64,000 bases of DNA. It comes from Candidatus Eisenbacteria bacterium. GTDB lineage: Bacteria; Orphanbacterota; Orphanbacteria; Orphanbacterales; Orphanbacteraceae. The position numbers and the translations under genes were made by a program. Under the pieces are notes generated by a model that did not search any database, was not told the origin of the DNA, and worked only from the letters and a program-made list of their open reading frames with translations. This document shows, piece by piece, positions 8,658-17,153 of this stretch (position 1 is the stretch's first letter; the number at the start of each line of letters is the position of its first letter). The stretch covers positions 1-64,000 of the forward strand of contig JAFGGD010000013.1 in the NCBI GenBank assembly GCA_016930695.1, in the 5' to 3' direction.

Positions 8658-9917
8658 TTAATCTTCCGGAACGACCCAAGTGTAGGGCCCCTCGGGTAGG
8701 ACGACCACCCGGGGGCGCCCGATCCCTTCGAGCGCCCTCTCCACGCCTTCGGCGACGCCGGCCGCCGGCGTGATCCCGAAGGAGCGCGTCCTTTCCGGGT
8801 CGAGGCCCTCCGAGAAGAGGAAGATTCTCCGTTCCGCCATCGCCTCCCGGAGGTGTTGCACCATCCACTGGTCCTTGCGGAAGGAGCCGGGGCGGCGGGC
8901 CCAACGCAAAAAGGCTTCCAGGTCCGGCGTCTCGCCGAGAAGCTCGACGAAGGGCGCGCTCCCCCACCCCTCGTCGCAGGAGGCGGCGAGAAGCACCGCG
9001 CCGCCGGGACGGACGATCCCTTCCGCGCCGACGATTCCCTTGACGCTTTGATAAAACGTGGCGTCCAGCGGAGCGCCGCCGCCGCACGTGACGGCCAGGT
9101 CGGCGCCGCCGGGTACGGCGCGGCGCGCGGAACGGATCAGGGCGCGGCATGCTTCCAGATGAGAGTGCTCCAGTTCGCCGGCGAAGACTCCCGCCGGGAC
9201 GCGCCCGCCGCCCAGAATCACGTTCACCGTGAAGTCCGCGCCGGCGGCGCGGGCGATCTCCAGCGCCTCCTCATGGAACGGGTTTCCCTCCAGGATGCCG
9301 GTCCGGGCCCGGCGGTGGCCGATCATCTCCGGCCCGTGGAGGATCGGCATCGCGTCCAGGCCGATGACGCCGGGGGCGACCATCTTCCGTCCCCCCGAGA
9401 AACCGGCCAGGAGGTGCGGTTCCACGAGTCCCACCAAGACGCGCAAGGAGTGCTCCAGGTAGACGCGGTCGATCCACATCGGGGTGCCGCGCGAAGCGAC
9501 GCCGATCCGTTCCACCCGCGCGGGGTCGTGGGAGAGGAAGCGGAAGCGCGCCGCGACCTCTCCGCCGAGGAGCCGCCGCGCTTCTTCGTCGCCGACGGGG
9601 CGGTGCATGCCGGTGGCGAAGAGAATGGTGATCCTCTCCTGCGGGATCGCCGCGGCGAGAGTGTCCAGAATCGGCGGGAGGACGATCGGGAGCGGGAGGG
9701 GGCGGGTGGCGTCGGGGACCACGACCACCGCGGACCCTTTCCCTTCGGCGACGCGCGCCAGGGGCGGTGAATCGATCGGTTTTTCCAGGGCGAGGAGGAC
9801 CGCGCCGCCCGGATCCGGGAGGGGTTCCGGCTCGGCGGGGGTCACCACGCGCACCTCGGCCCGCGCGGGTAGAGGAACATCGATCCATCCTCGGCCGTAT
9901 CGGATTCCGGGAACCAA
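8658..9917 (-). CDS. larA: LarA-family nickel-pincer racemase/epimerase-like protein
   Basis: The 419-residue product has LarA-family (DUF2088) landmarks: PDATRPLP near residue 90, ATGMHRP (family GTHRP-like), GGRKMVAPG with the lysine that in lactate racemase anchors the nickel-pincer cofactor, and TCGGGAPLDATFYQSVKG in the C-terminal lobe. LarA of lactobacilli interconverts D- and L-lactate; homologues act on other 2-hydroxy acids, so the substrate is open. Start TTG 9917 is preceded by a strong Shine-Dalgarno (AAGGAGG, about 6 bases away). No larB, larC or larE cofactor genes are in the window. An FAD/Fe-S D-2-hydroxyacid dehydrogenase lies 2 kb away on the same strand, which would make lactate a sensible substrate. 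Confidence 0.85.
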   Translation of the reverse strand: MVPGIRYGRGWIDVPLPARAEVRVVTPAEPEPLPDPGGAVLLALEKPIDSPPLARVAEGKGSAVVVVPDATRPLPLPIVLPPILDTLAAAIPQERITILFATGMHRPVGDEEARRLLGGEVAARFRFLSHDPARVERIGVASRGTPMWIDRVYLEHSLRVLVGLVEPHLLAGFSGGRKMVAPGVIGLDAMPILHGPEMIGHRRARTGILEGNPFHEEALEIARAAGADFTVNVILGGGRVPAGVFAGELEHSHLEACRALIRSARRAVPGGADLAVTCGGGAPLDATFYQSVKGIVGAEGIVRPGGAVLLAASCDEGWGSAPFVELLGETPDLEAFLRWARRPGSFRKDQWMVQHLREAMAERRIFLFSEGLDPERTRSFGITPAAGVAEGVERALEGIGRPRVVVLPEGPYTWVVPED

Positions 9918-9975
9918 AACGCCTCCTTCGGAGCGGTTTTTTGTCGCCCAACGAGAATAGGGTGGACGGGCGCTC

Positions 9976-10004
9976 TTGGCAACCGCCGCCGCGGTCCTTA
10001 CAAT
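9976..10004 (+). promoter_or_regulatory. Sigma-70-type promoter
   Basis: TTGGCA (9976-9981), a 17-bp spacer and TACAAT (9999-10004) predict a start near 10011, 14 bases before the ATG at 10025. It sits in the divergent gap with the LarA-family gene. Confidence 0.6.
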
Positions 10005-10024
10005 CGGCGGCGAAGGGGGGAGGC

Positions 10025-12103
10025 ATGCGAAACAAAGCCGCCGCGGCCGCTATCGGATCGGTTCTTCTGCTCGCACTCGTTCTTCGCGGCGCCTATTTTT
10101 TTTCCTTGGCGGACCACCCCGAATTCCGCACCCCCATGCTGGACGCGCGCTGGTTCCATCAGCAGGCTCTGTCGATCCTGGACGGGCGGTGGGAAGGGGC
10201 GGAAGCGGTCTTCCGCGCTCCCCTCTATCCTCTCTTTCTCGCCGGCGTCTATCGCGTCCTCGGAGCCGATCCGGCGGCCGCGCGCGCCCTTCAGCTTTTC
10301 CTCGGCTGCATCGCCGTGCTGCTGTCGATCCGTCTCGGCGGGCGGATCTTCGGGCGGACCGCAGGTCTGATCACGGGGGTCCTCGCCGCGGCCGACTGGA
10401 TCGTGATCCACTTCGAGGGGGAACTGCTGATCGCGTCGATTCTCCCCCTTCTCGCGACGGTTCTTCTTCTCGCCCTTCTGCGCGCGGAGCGCTCCTCCCG
10501 CGCCCGGACGAGTCTTCTCGCCGGCGCCCTCCTCGGCCTCTTCGCCGCCGCCCGTCCGAACGTGCTCCTTTTCCTTCCGGCGGCGGCCTTCCTGCTCGGC
10601 CGAGTCGAGAGGAGAAGGGGGCTATTCCTGATCGCGGGCGCTCTCCTCCTGATCGCGCCGATCACCGTGAGGAACCGGATCGTCTCCGGCGAATGGATCC
10701 TCCTTTCCTCCCAAGGGGGATTGAACTTTTATATCGGAAACAATAGGGAGGCGGACGGTATGCACGCCGCGTTTCCCGGACTCCCCTCCTGGGTGAACGA
10801 GGACGTGGAGAGAGTGACCGCCGTCAGGATCGGACACCGACCCTCGCCGAACGAGACGTCCCGGTACTGGCTCGGCGAGGCGCTCCGGGAGATCGGCGGC
10901 GATCCGGTCCGTTTCGCCGGGCGGTTCGCGCGCAAGGCGTACTTCCTTCTCTCCTCGTATGAAGTGGGGAACAACCGCGACCTCACCCTTTTCCGTCAAA
11001 GCGATCCGGTCCTCCGGCTGCCTCTCCTCTCCTTCGGCGTCCTACTCCCCCTCGCGCTGACGGGGATGTTTTTTCGGCGGCGCTCCGGCCCGGGGCGGTA
11101 CCTGCTCGAATCGTACCTTCTCTTCTACGGCGCGTCGGTGGCTCTGTTTTTCGTCTGCGCCCGATTCCGGGTCCCCCTTCTCCCGGCGCTTTTCCCCCTC
11201 GCCGCGCGGGGACTCCTGGTGCTGTCCGCGCCGATCCGGGAACGCCGTTTCCGCGCCGCCGCCGCGCCGCTCCTCTTCTTCTTCGCCCTGCAGGCCGGAA
11301 TCTCCGTCGATCCTTTTCACGCGAAGCGTTCCGCCGTCGGCCAAGACGCCTTTCATCGCGGGAATGTTCATGCACGAAGAGATGAGCCGGAGAAAGCCGT
11401 CGCCGCCTACCGGGAGGCGATCGAGAGAATCCCCGATTTCCCCGGCGCCCACTATCACCTCGGCGTGGTGCTTCTCGGCATGGGTCGGGAGGAGGAGGGG
11501 ATTCGCGAGCTCGAGGAGGCGATGCGGCTCGATCCGTCGAACCCGCGGGTGCCGGTCGGCCTCGCGGAGCACCTCGCTTCCCAAGGGGAGCGGCGGGAGG
11601 CGGAACGCCTCTACCGAAGCGCCATCCGCGCCGATCCCTATTTCCCCGGCGCGGTGATGGGGCTCGGCGGCCTTCTCGCCGAGGAGGGGAGGGCCGAGGA
11701 GGCGGAACCCCTTCTCCGGCGCGGGCTCGATTTGGCGCCGGGGGAGCCGGCCGCCCTCCTCAACCTGGGGAAGTTTCTCGCCTCCACCGGGAGGGAGGAG
11801 GAGGCCCGGCCTCTCCTGGAGCGGCTGACGCGTGTCGCGCCGGACCGGAAGGAGGGGTGGTTCGAGTTGGGCCTGCTTCTCCATCGCGGCGGAGACCCGG
11901 CGGCCGCCGCGAAGGCGTACCGGAACGCCGCCCGCCTCGACCCGGCGGACCGGCGTTCCCGGATGAACCTCGCCCTCGCGCTTCGACAGATCGGCGACGG
12001 CGAGGGGGCGGCGCGGGTGCTTCGGGAGGTGATCGCCGCGCACCCGGAGGACGGGGAGGCGCGCCGCCGCTTGGAGGACCTGCGGGGGGAGGCGGGCGAC
12101 TAG
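10025..12103 (+). CDS. GT-C glycosyltransferase (PMT/ArnT-like) fused to TPRs
   Basis: The 692-residue protein begins with a transmembrane helix followed by a periplasmic loop with LDARWFHQQA and then FRAPLYPLFLAGVYRVLG, the D-x-x-F/Y and APLYP signatures of the PMT_2/glycosyltransferase-39 group that use polyprenyl-phosphate sugars. About ten hydrophobic segments follow, then a TPR domain from about residue 440 (YREAIERIPDFPGAHYHLGV, repeated with variation about seven times). The frame is open upstream, but ATG 10025 is correct: it follows AAGGGGGGAGG and a promoter at 9976. Related layout, with the same APLYP motif, occurs at 49212-51041. The sugar and acceptor are unknown. Its stop overlaps the convergent dehydrogenase gene by 4 bases. 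Confidence 0.8.
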   Translation: MRNKAAAAAIGSVLLLALVLRGAYFFSLADHPEFRTPMLDARWFHQQALSILDGRWEGAEAVFRAPLYPLFLAGVYRVLGADPAAARALQLFLGCIAVLLSIRLGGRIFGRTAGLITGVLAAADWIVIHFEGELLIASILPLLATVLLLALLRAERSSRARTSLLAGALLGLFAAARPNVLLFLPAAAFLLGRVERRRGLFLIAGALLLIAPITVRNRIVSGEWILLSSQGGLNFYIGNNREADGMHAAFPGLPSWVNEDVERVTAVRIGHRPSPNETSRYWLGEALREIGGDPVRFAGRFARKAYFLLSSYEVGNNRDLTLFRQSDPVLRLPLLSFGVLLPLALTGMFFRRRSGPGRYLLESYLLFYGASVALFFVCARFRVPLLPALFPLAARGLLVLSAPIRERRFRAAAAPLLFFFALQAGISVDPFHAKRSAVGQDAFHRGNVHARRDEPEKAVAAYREAIERIPDFPGAHYHLGVVLLGMGREEEGIRELEEAMRLDPSNPRVPVGLAEHLASQGERREAERLYRSAIRADPYFPGAVMGLGGLLAEEGRAEEAEPLLRRGLDLAPGEPAALLNLGKFLASTGREEEARPLLERLTRVAPDRKEGWFELGLLLHRGGDPAAAAKAYRNAARLDPADRRSRMNLALALRQIGDGEGAARVLREVIAAHPEDGEARRRLEDLRGEAGD

Positions 12104-14964
12104 AGGGCGGGACCGCGCACCGTCTCCACCCAGTGAACGGCGCGGCGGCCGGAAGCGTCGGCGATCTGATGGCGGCAGCTGAACCCGCAGGCGACGATGA
12201 CGGCGTCCTCGGGCAGTCCGCGGAGCGCCGGGAAGAGCCGGTCCTCGCCCACGCGCATGGACAGCTCGTAGTGTTCCTTTTCATAGCCGAAGGATCCGGC
12301 CATCCCGCAGCAGCCCGAGTCGATCTCCCGCGTCCGGGCGCCGGGCGCGAGGGCCAGGATCCTTTTCATCGACTCGGTGCCGAAGAGCGCCTTCTGGTGG
12401 CAGTGGCCGTGGATCCAGATCTTCTCCGCCCTAGCGGTCCAGGCGCCTTCGATTCGTCCCTCCCGAACCTCATTGTCCAGGAAGACGTCGATGGGGTGGA
12501 CGCCGGCGACGATCCGTTCCGCGAGGGCCGCGTCGTCCATCAGGTCGGGGAGATCGTCCAGGAGCGCCGAGGCGCAGCCCGGTTCGCAGACCACGACGGG
12601 GATCCCGTCCCGGACGAGACGATCCAGATTGCGGAGCGTGCGTTCCCCCTCTCGTTTGGCGTCCCGGAGGAAGCCGTGGGAGATGCGGGGGCGCTGGCAA
12701 CAGCCCGCGCGGGCGAGAACCACTTCATACCCGCATGATTCGAGCAACTCCACCGCGGCGACGCCGACCCTCGGTTCGTGATAATTCATGTAGGTGTCGT
12801 CGAAGAGGGCGACCACGCGGCCGCCGGATCGCCCGCGCCGCCGCCGAAACCACTCCGGGAAGGGGCGGCGCGCGTAGGCGGGGGCGACGCGGCGGCGGTC
12901 CAGGCCGGCGAACCGTTCCAGAAGGAGACGGAAAAGGGGATTTCTCTGCGCGGCGTTCACGATCGGGGCGAGCGGGCCGGAGGCGAGCGCCGCCGCGCGC
13001 GGCGAGAAGGCGACGATCCGGTCCCGGAGCGCCGTTCCGTGCCGGTCCCGGTAACGTTGCAGGAACTCTCCCTTCAGCTTCGCCATGTCCACGCCGCTGG
13101 GGCACTCGGTCTTGCAGGACTTGCAGGAGAGGCAGAGATCGAGCACGCCCTCCAGATCGTCTCCGTCGAGGGCTTCCGGCCCGAGTTCGCCGGCGAGGGC
13201 GAGCTGCAGCGCGTTGGCCCGCCCCCGGGTGGAGTGGTCTTCATCCCGGGTGGCGATGTAGCTCGGGCACATCGTCCCCACGCCGGTCTTGCGGCAGGCG
13301 CCGACGCCGACGCACAGCTCCACCGCTTCCAGGAAACCGCCGGCGCTCCGGTAATGGTAGACCGTGACCGGGGCTTCCGGCCGCGGCCGCCCGCCGGCGC
13401 GGAGGTTCCGATCCATCGGAGGCGCATCCACGATCTTCCCGGGGTTCATCCGGTTCTCCGGATCGAAAAGGCGCTTCACCTCCCGGAAAGCGCCGTACAC
13501 TTCGGGTCCGAAGAATTCCTCCAGATAGGCGCTCCGCACGAGCCCGTCGCCGTGCTCACCGCTCCACGAACCGCCGTACCCGCGGATCAGGTCGAAGGCG
13601 GCCCGGGAGATCGTTTTCATCGTCTCCACGTCCTCCGGCCGGTGGAGGTCGAGGAGAGGGCGCACGTGGAGAACGCCCACGCTGGCGTGTCCGTAAAGGA
13701 CGGACCGCGTTCCTCTCTCGCGGCAAACCCGGTCGATCCTCTCGATGTACTCGGCGAGATGCTCCACGGGAACGCAGGCGTCCTCGATGAAGGGGATCGG
13801 TTTCCTGTTTCCGCGGATCGACGTGACCAGGCCGAGGCCGGCGCGGCGCACCTCCCACACCCGCGCCTGCTCCTCGCGGGTCTCCCGAACCGGGCATGCT
13901 TCGGCGGGGCCGGCGCGGAGCGTCTCCGCGGCGAAGTCACGGGCCCGCCTGCAGGCGGATTCCCCGTTTTCGTCCAGGAACTCCACGATCAGAATCGCCC
14001 GGGGGGTTCCTTCGAGGAAGTCGCAGAGAGAGGCCGTGCTCGGGCTGGTGCGGGCGCGATCGATCACCGTTCCGTCCAGCACCTCCACCGCCGAGGGATG
14101 GTGTCGGAGGACGGCCGGCACGGCCCGGAGCGCGGCGTCGAGGGAGCCGTAGTGGGCGACGGCGAGGGCGGTGTGCCGCGGAAGAGGCTCCAGCCGGATC
14201 TTCGCGTCTAAAAGAACTCCGAGCGTCCCCTCGCTTCCGGCCATCAGTTTCGCCGGATTCCAATCCGTCGGATCGAGCAACTCGTCCAGGCAGTACCCGG
14301 CGACGCGTCGCATGACCTTGGGGAAGCGGGCGCGGATCGCGTCGCCGTTCTCCCGCACGATCCGCCGGAGTCCGCCGACGAGTTCCCCTTCCCGGCCGCC
14401 GGCGACCGCGGCGCGGGCCGCCTCCTCGGGCGCGAGCTTCCGGAGCGTCACGATCTCTCCGTCCGCCAGGAGGACCCGCGCCTCGAGGACGTGGTCCACC
14501 GTTTTCCCGAAGACGAGGCTCCGCATGCCGGAGGAGTTGTTGCCGATCATGCCGCCGATGGAAGCCCGGTTGGAGGTGGCGGGGTCGGGCGCGAAATGGA
14601 GCCGTCTCGCCGCGAGGAGAACGGTCAGCTCGTCCCGGACGAGACCGGGCTGCACGCGCGCCCAGTGTCCCTCCGGGTCCGTCTCGACGAGCCGGTTCAG
14701 GTGCTTCGAGAGGTCCAGCACGAGCGCCTCGCCGGTGACCTGTCCGCCGAGGCTCGTGCCCGCCCCACGGGGAATCACCGGGATCCCCTCCTCGGCGGCG
14801 GTCCGCACCGCGGCGACCACGTCCTCCTCGTCCAGGGGGATCGCAACGGCGACCGGCGTGATCCGGTAGACGCTCGCGTCGGTGGCGTAGAGACCGCGGC
14901 CGAGCCGGTCGGTTCGGACCTCCCCCCGGAGGCGCGCGCGCAGATGCCCGGCGAATTCGCTCAT
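12100..14964 (-). CDS. FAD-linked oxidase / Fe-S fusion, D-lactate (2-hydroxyacid) dehydrogenase-like
   Basis: This 954-residue fusion joins a GlcD/Dld-type FAD domain to a GlcF-type iron-sulfur half. The FAD-binding PCMH part shows PRGAGTSLGGQVTGEALVLD and SNRASIGGMIGNNSSGMRS in the first 170 residues. After residue 550 come GTMCPSYIATRDEDHSTRGR and CLSCKSCKTECPSGVD, a 4Fe-4S cluster pair, then two CCG domains (RAGCCQRPR and DSGCCGMAGSFGYE). Such proteins oxidise D-lactate or related 2-hydroxy acids and pass electrons to the membrane. ATG 14964 is preceded by no obvious strong Shine-Dalgarno. The nearby LarA-family gene on the same strand supports lactate metabolism. Glycolate or 2-hydroxyglutarate are alternative substrates. 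Confidence 0.88.
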   Translation of the reverse strand: MSEFAGHLRARLRGEVRTDRLGRGLYATDASVYRITPVAVAIPLDEEDVVAAVRTAAEEGIPVIPRGAGTSLGGQVTGEALVLDLSKHLNRLVETDPEGHWARVQPGLVRDELTVLLAARRLHFAPDPATSNRASIGGMIGNNSSGMRSLVFGKTVDHVLEARVLLADGEIVTLRKLAPEEAARAAVAGGREGELVGGLRRIVRENGDAIRARFPKVMRRVAGYCLDELLDPTDWNPAKLMAGSEGTLGVLLDAKIRLEPLPRHTALAVAHYGSLDAALRAVPAVLRHHPSAVEVLDGTVIDRARTSPSTASLCDFLEGTPRAILIVEFLDENGESACRRARDFAAETLRAGPAEACPVRETREEQARVWEVRRAGLGLVTSIRGNRKPIPFIEDACVPVEHLAEYIERIDRVCRERGTRSVLYGHASVGVLHVRPLLDLHRPEDVETMKTISRAAFDLIRGYGGSWSGEHGDGLVRSAYLEEFFGPEVYGAFREVKRLFDPENRMNPGKIVDAPPMDRNLRAGGRPRPEAPVTVYHYRSAGGFLEAVELCVGVGACRKTGVGTMCPSYIATRDEDHSTRGRANALQLALAGELGPEALDGDDLEGVLDLCLSCKSCKTECPSGVDMAKLKGEFLQRYRDRHGTALRDRIVAFSPRAAALASGPLAPIVNAAQRNPLFRLLLERFAGLDRRRVAPAYARRPFPEWFRRRRGRSGGRVVALFDDTYMNYHEPRVGVAAVELLESCGYEVVLARAGCCQRPRISHGFLRDAKREGERTLRNLDRLVRDGIPVVVCEPGCASALLDDLPDLMDDAALAERIVAGVHPIDVFLDNEVREGRIEGAWTARAEKIWIHGHCHQKALFGTESMKRILALAPGARTREIDSGCCGMAGSFGYEKEHYELSMRVGEDRLFPALRGLPEDAVIVACGFSCRHQIADASGRRAVHWVETVRGPAL

Positions 14965-15015
14965 GCCGGCCAGTATACTCCCTGCGCCCGGTCCCCTCCA
15001 GGGGCGCCTCTCTCT

Positions 15016-15044
15016 TTGACAGCCCGAGGGCGCTTTGCTACCAT
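15016..15044 (+). promoter_or_regulatory. Strong sigma-70 promoter for the EIIA-tryptophanase unit
   Basis: TTGACA (15016-15021), 17-bp spacer, TGC then TACCAT (15039-15044): a consensus -35 with an extended -10. Predicted start near 15051, giving a leader of about 30 bases. Confidence 0.75.
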
Positions 15045-15081
15045 TCGCCCGCGAGAATCACAAACCCGGTCGTGAGCGACG

Positions 15082-15555
15082 ATGACACCGCTTCTTTCCG
15101 AACTCATCGGTCCGGATCACGTCCTCCTTCCGCTCGAAGCGGAATCCAAGGAGGAGGTGCTGGACGAGCTTATCCGTTTCCTGATTCGCCTGATCGGGCG
15201 GGAGGACCTGGAGGAAGCGGTGCGGAAGGGCGTCTGGGCGCGGGAACGGGAGATCTCCACCGGTATCGGGAGGGGGGTGGCGATTCCCCACGCCGAGCTG
15301 GACGCGGACATCGAGCCCGCCGCGGTGCTGGCCGTCTCCCCGGCGGGAGTTCCCTTCGACGCCCTCGATTCCGAGCCGGTTCACATTCTCTTTCTCCTGA
15401 TCTGCTCCGGCCGACAGCCGGAATTCCGGCTCGGCGTGCTCTCCCGCCTTTCCGGACTCCTCGGGGACCGTTCGATCCGGCAACGGCTCCGCGAGTCGGC
15501 GACGGCGGAGGCGGTGGTGGACGTCATTCGGGATTATGAAGGGAAGGAAGCTTAG
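15082..15555 (+). CDS. ptsN: PTS EIIA-type protein (PtsN/fructose-like)
   Basis: The 157-residue protein matches the EIIA-Fru/PtsN domain along its whole length. The phospho-acceptor is H70 in GVAIPHAELDA, and the typical helix before it (AREREISTGIG) is present. With no EIIB or EIIC domain or gene nearby, a regulatory EIIA of the nitrogen-PTS kind is more likely than sugar transport. Its stop TAG (15553-15555) directly abuts the ATG of the tryptophanase gene, so the two are one transcript and very likely translationally coupled. A strong promoter lies 38 bases upstream of the start. Whether phosphorylation state influences the partner enzyme is unknown. Confidence 0.85.
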   Translation: MTPLLSELIGPDHVLLPLEAESKEEVLDELIRFLIRLIGREDLEEAVRKGVWAREREISTGIGRGVAIPHAELDADIEPAAVLAVSPAGVPFDALDSEPVHILFLLICSGRQPEFRLGVLSRLSGLLGDRSIRQRLRESATAEAVVDVIRDYEGKEA

Positions 15556-16929
15556 ATGGACTACCCGATGGAACCATACAAGATCAAGGTGGTCGAACCG
15601 ATCGCCGTCACCAGCCGGGAGGAACGGACGGCGATCATGCGGAAGGCGGGATACAACGTGTTCAACGTGCCCGCCGAGAAAGTGACCATCGATCTGCTCA
15701 CCGACTCCGGAACGTCGGCGATGAGCGATTACCAGTGGGCCGGCCTCATGCTCGGCGACGAGTCCTACGCCGGGAGCCGGAACTACTTTCATTTCGAAAA
15801 AACGATCCGGGATCTCTACGGTTTTCGGAACGTCATCCCCGCTCACCAGGGACGGGTGGCGGAGAACCTGCTCTTCAGCACGGTGGTGAAGCCGGGAGAC
15901 ACGGTCCCGAACAACATCCACTTCGACACCACCCAGGCGAACGTGGAACACAACCGGGGGATCGCCGCCAACTGCGTGATCGACGAGGGGCTGGATCCGC
16001 GCGTCGAGCATCCCTTCAAGGGGAACATGGACCTCGGCAAGCTGGAGCGCCTCATCCAAAAAGTGGGAGTGGAGCGTGTCCCGATCTGCATGCTCACCAT
16101 CACCAACAACTCCGGGGGCGGCCAGCCGGTCTCGCTGGAAAACATCGCCGCCACCCGAGAGCTGTTGAACCGCTACGGGATTCCGCTCTACTTCGACGCC
16201 TGTCGTTTTGCCGAAAACTGTTATTTCATCAAGAAACGGGAGCCCGGTTACGCGGACGCGGATCTCCGGGAGATCGCGCGGAAGATCTTCTCCTACGGCG
16301 ACGGTTGCACCATGAGCGCCAAGAAGGACGGCCTGGTGAACATCGGCGGTTTCCTCTGCACCAACGACGGGGAACTGGCCGAGAAGATCACCAACATGTT
16401 GATCCTGATCGAGGGTTTCCCCACCTACGGGGGCATGGCGGGGCGCGACCTGGAGGCGATCGCCCGGGGTCTCGAAGAGGTGATGGTCGAGACGTACCTC
16501 GAGTTCCGGATCAACCAGGTCCGCCAGCTCGGTGAAATGCTGGAGGCCGAGGGCGTGCCGATCCTGAAGCCGGTGGGGGGGCACGCCGTCTTCCTCGACG
16601 CCAAGGCATTCCTTCCCCATATCCCGCCGGAGAAGTTCCCCGCCCAGGCGCTCACCTGCGAGCTCTACACCGAGGGGGGAATCCGGGGTGTGGAGATCGG
16701 CGGCTTGATGTTCGGCCACAAGGACCCGGAGACGGGCAATCCGATCTGGCCCGAGCTGGAGATGGTTCGCCTCGCCGTGCCGCGGCGGGTCTACACCACG
16801 GCGCACATGCAGTATGTGGCGGAGATGATCGGCGCGATCTACCGGCGGCGGGACTCGATCCGCGGGCTCCGGCTCGTCCACGAGGCGCCCCAGCTCCGGC
16901 ATTTCACCGCCCGTCTGGAACCGCTTTAG
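15556..16929 (+). CDS. tnaA: Tryptophanase-like PLP beta-eliminating lyase
   Basis: This 457-residue enzyme belongs to the tryptophanase/tyrosine phenol-lyase family. The PLP lysine is K257 in SAKKDGLVNIGG. Overall length and many segments (YPMEPYKIKVVEP, VNIGGFLC) recall tyrosine phenol-lyase, but three specificity positions are of tryptophanase type: D124 in FDTTQ (Thr in the phenol-lyase), I381 in GVEIGG (Arg in the phenol-lyase) and H449 in LRHFTAR (Phe in the phenol-lyase). These assignments rest on remembered family alignments. Predicted activity is L-tryptophan to indole, pyruvate and ammonia. No leader peptide like tnaC is present; the gene instead follows an EIIA gene with zero spacing. 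A terminator follows 35 bases downstream. Confidence 0.85.
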   Translation: MDYPMEPYKIKVVEPIAVTSREERTAIMRKAGYNVFNVPAEKVTIDLLTDSGTSAMSDYQWAGLMLGDESYAGSRNYFHFEKTIRDLYGFRNVIPAHQGRVAENLLFSTVVKPGDTVPNNIHFDTTQANVEHNRGIAANCVIDEGLDPRVEHPFKGNMDLGKLERLIQKVGVERVPICMLTITNNSGGGQPVSLENIAATRELLNRYGIPLYFDACRFAENCYFIKKREPGYADADLREIARKIFSYGDGCTMSAKKDGLVNIGGFLCTNDGELAEKITNMLILIEGFPTYGGMAGRDLEAIARGLEEVMVETYLEFRINQVRQLGEMLEAEGVPILKPVGGHAVFLDAKAFLPHIPPEKFPAQALTCELYTEGGIRGVEIGGLMFGHKDPETGNPIWPELEMVRLAVPRRVYTTAHMQYVAEMIGAIYRRRDSIRGLRLVHEAPQLRHFTARLEPL

Positions 16930-16964
16930 GGGGGAATCGACCTCCCCTCCCCATGGAAGAAGAA

Positions 16965-16992
16965 AACGCCCGGGCGGGCGCGTCCGGGCGTT
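16965..16992 (+). terminator. Rho-independent terminator after tryptophanase
   Basis: AACGCCCGG (16965-16973) pairs with CCGGGCGTT (16984-16992), a perfect 9-bp stem with a 10-base loop, followed by a short T-containing tail (GCCTTGTT). Confidence 0.65.
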
Positions 16993-17019
16993 GCCTTGTT
17001 CCACCCGCCGAGGAAACCT

Positions 17020-17049
17020 TTCGGAAGGGGCGGTGCGCGATGGTATCAT
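17020..17049 (+). promoter_or_regulatory. Possible promoter for the M48 gene
   Basis: TTCGGA (17020-17025), 18-bp spacer, TGG then TATCAT (17044-17049). The -35 is weak but the extended -10 is good. The roughly 100-base leader contains a perfect 7-bp GC hairpin (17103-17109 with 17115-17121). Confidence 0.4.
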
Positions 17050-17153
17050 GTGCCCGATAGGGTCGGCGGCGGGCTCCCCCTCGCTTCCGGCCGCCGTGAA
17101 TCGCCGCGCCCCCCGCGCGGCTCCGGGGGCACGTTTTCCATGAGAGGTGCGCG

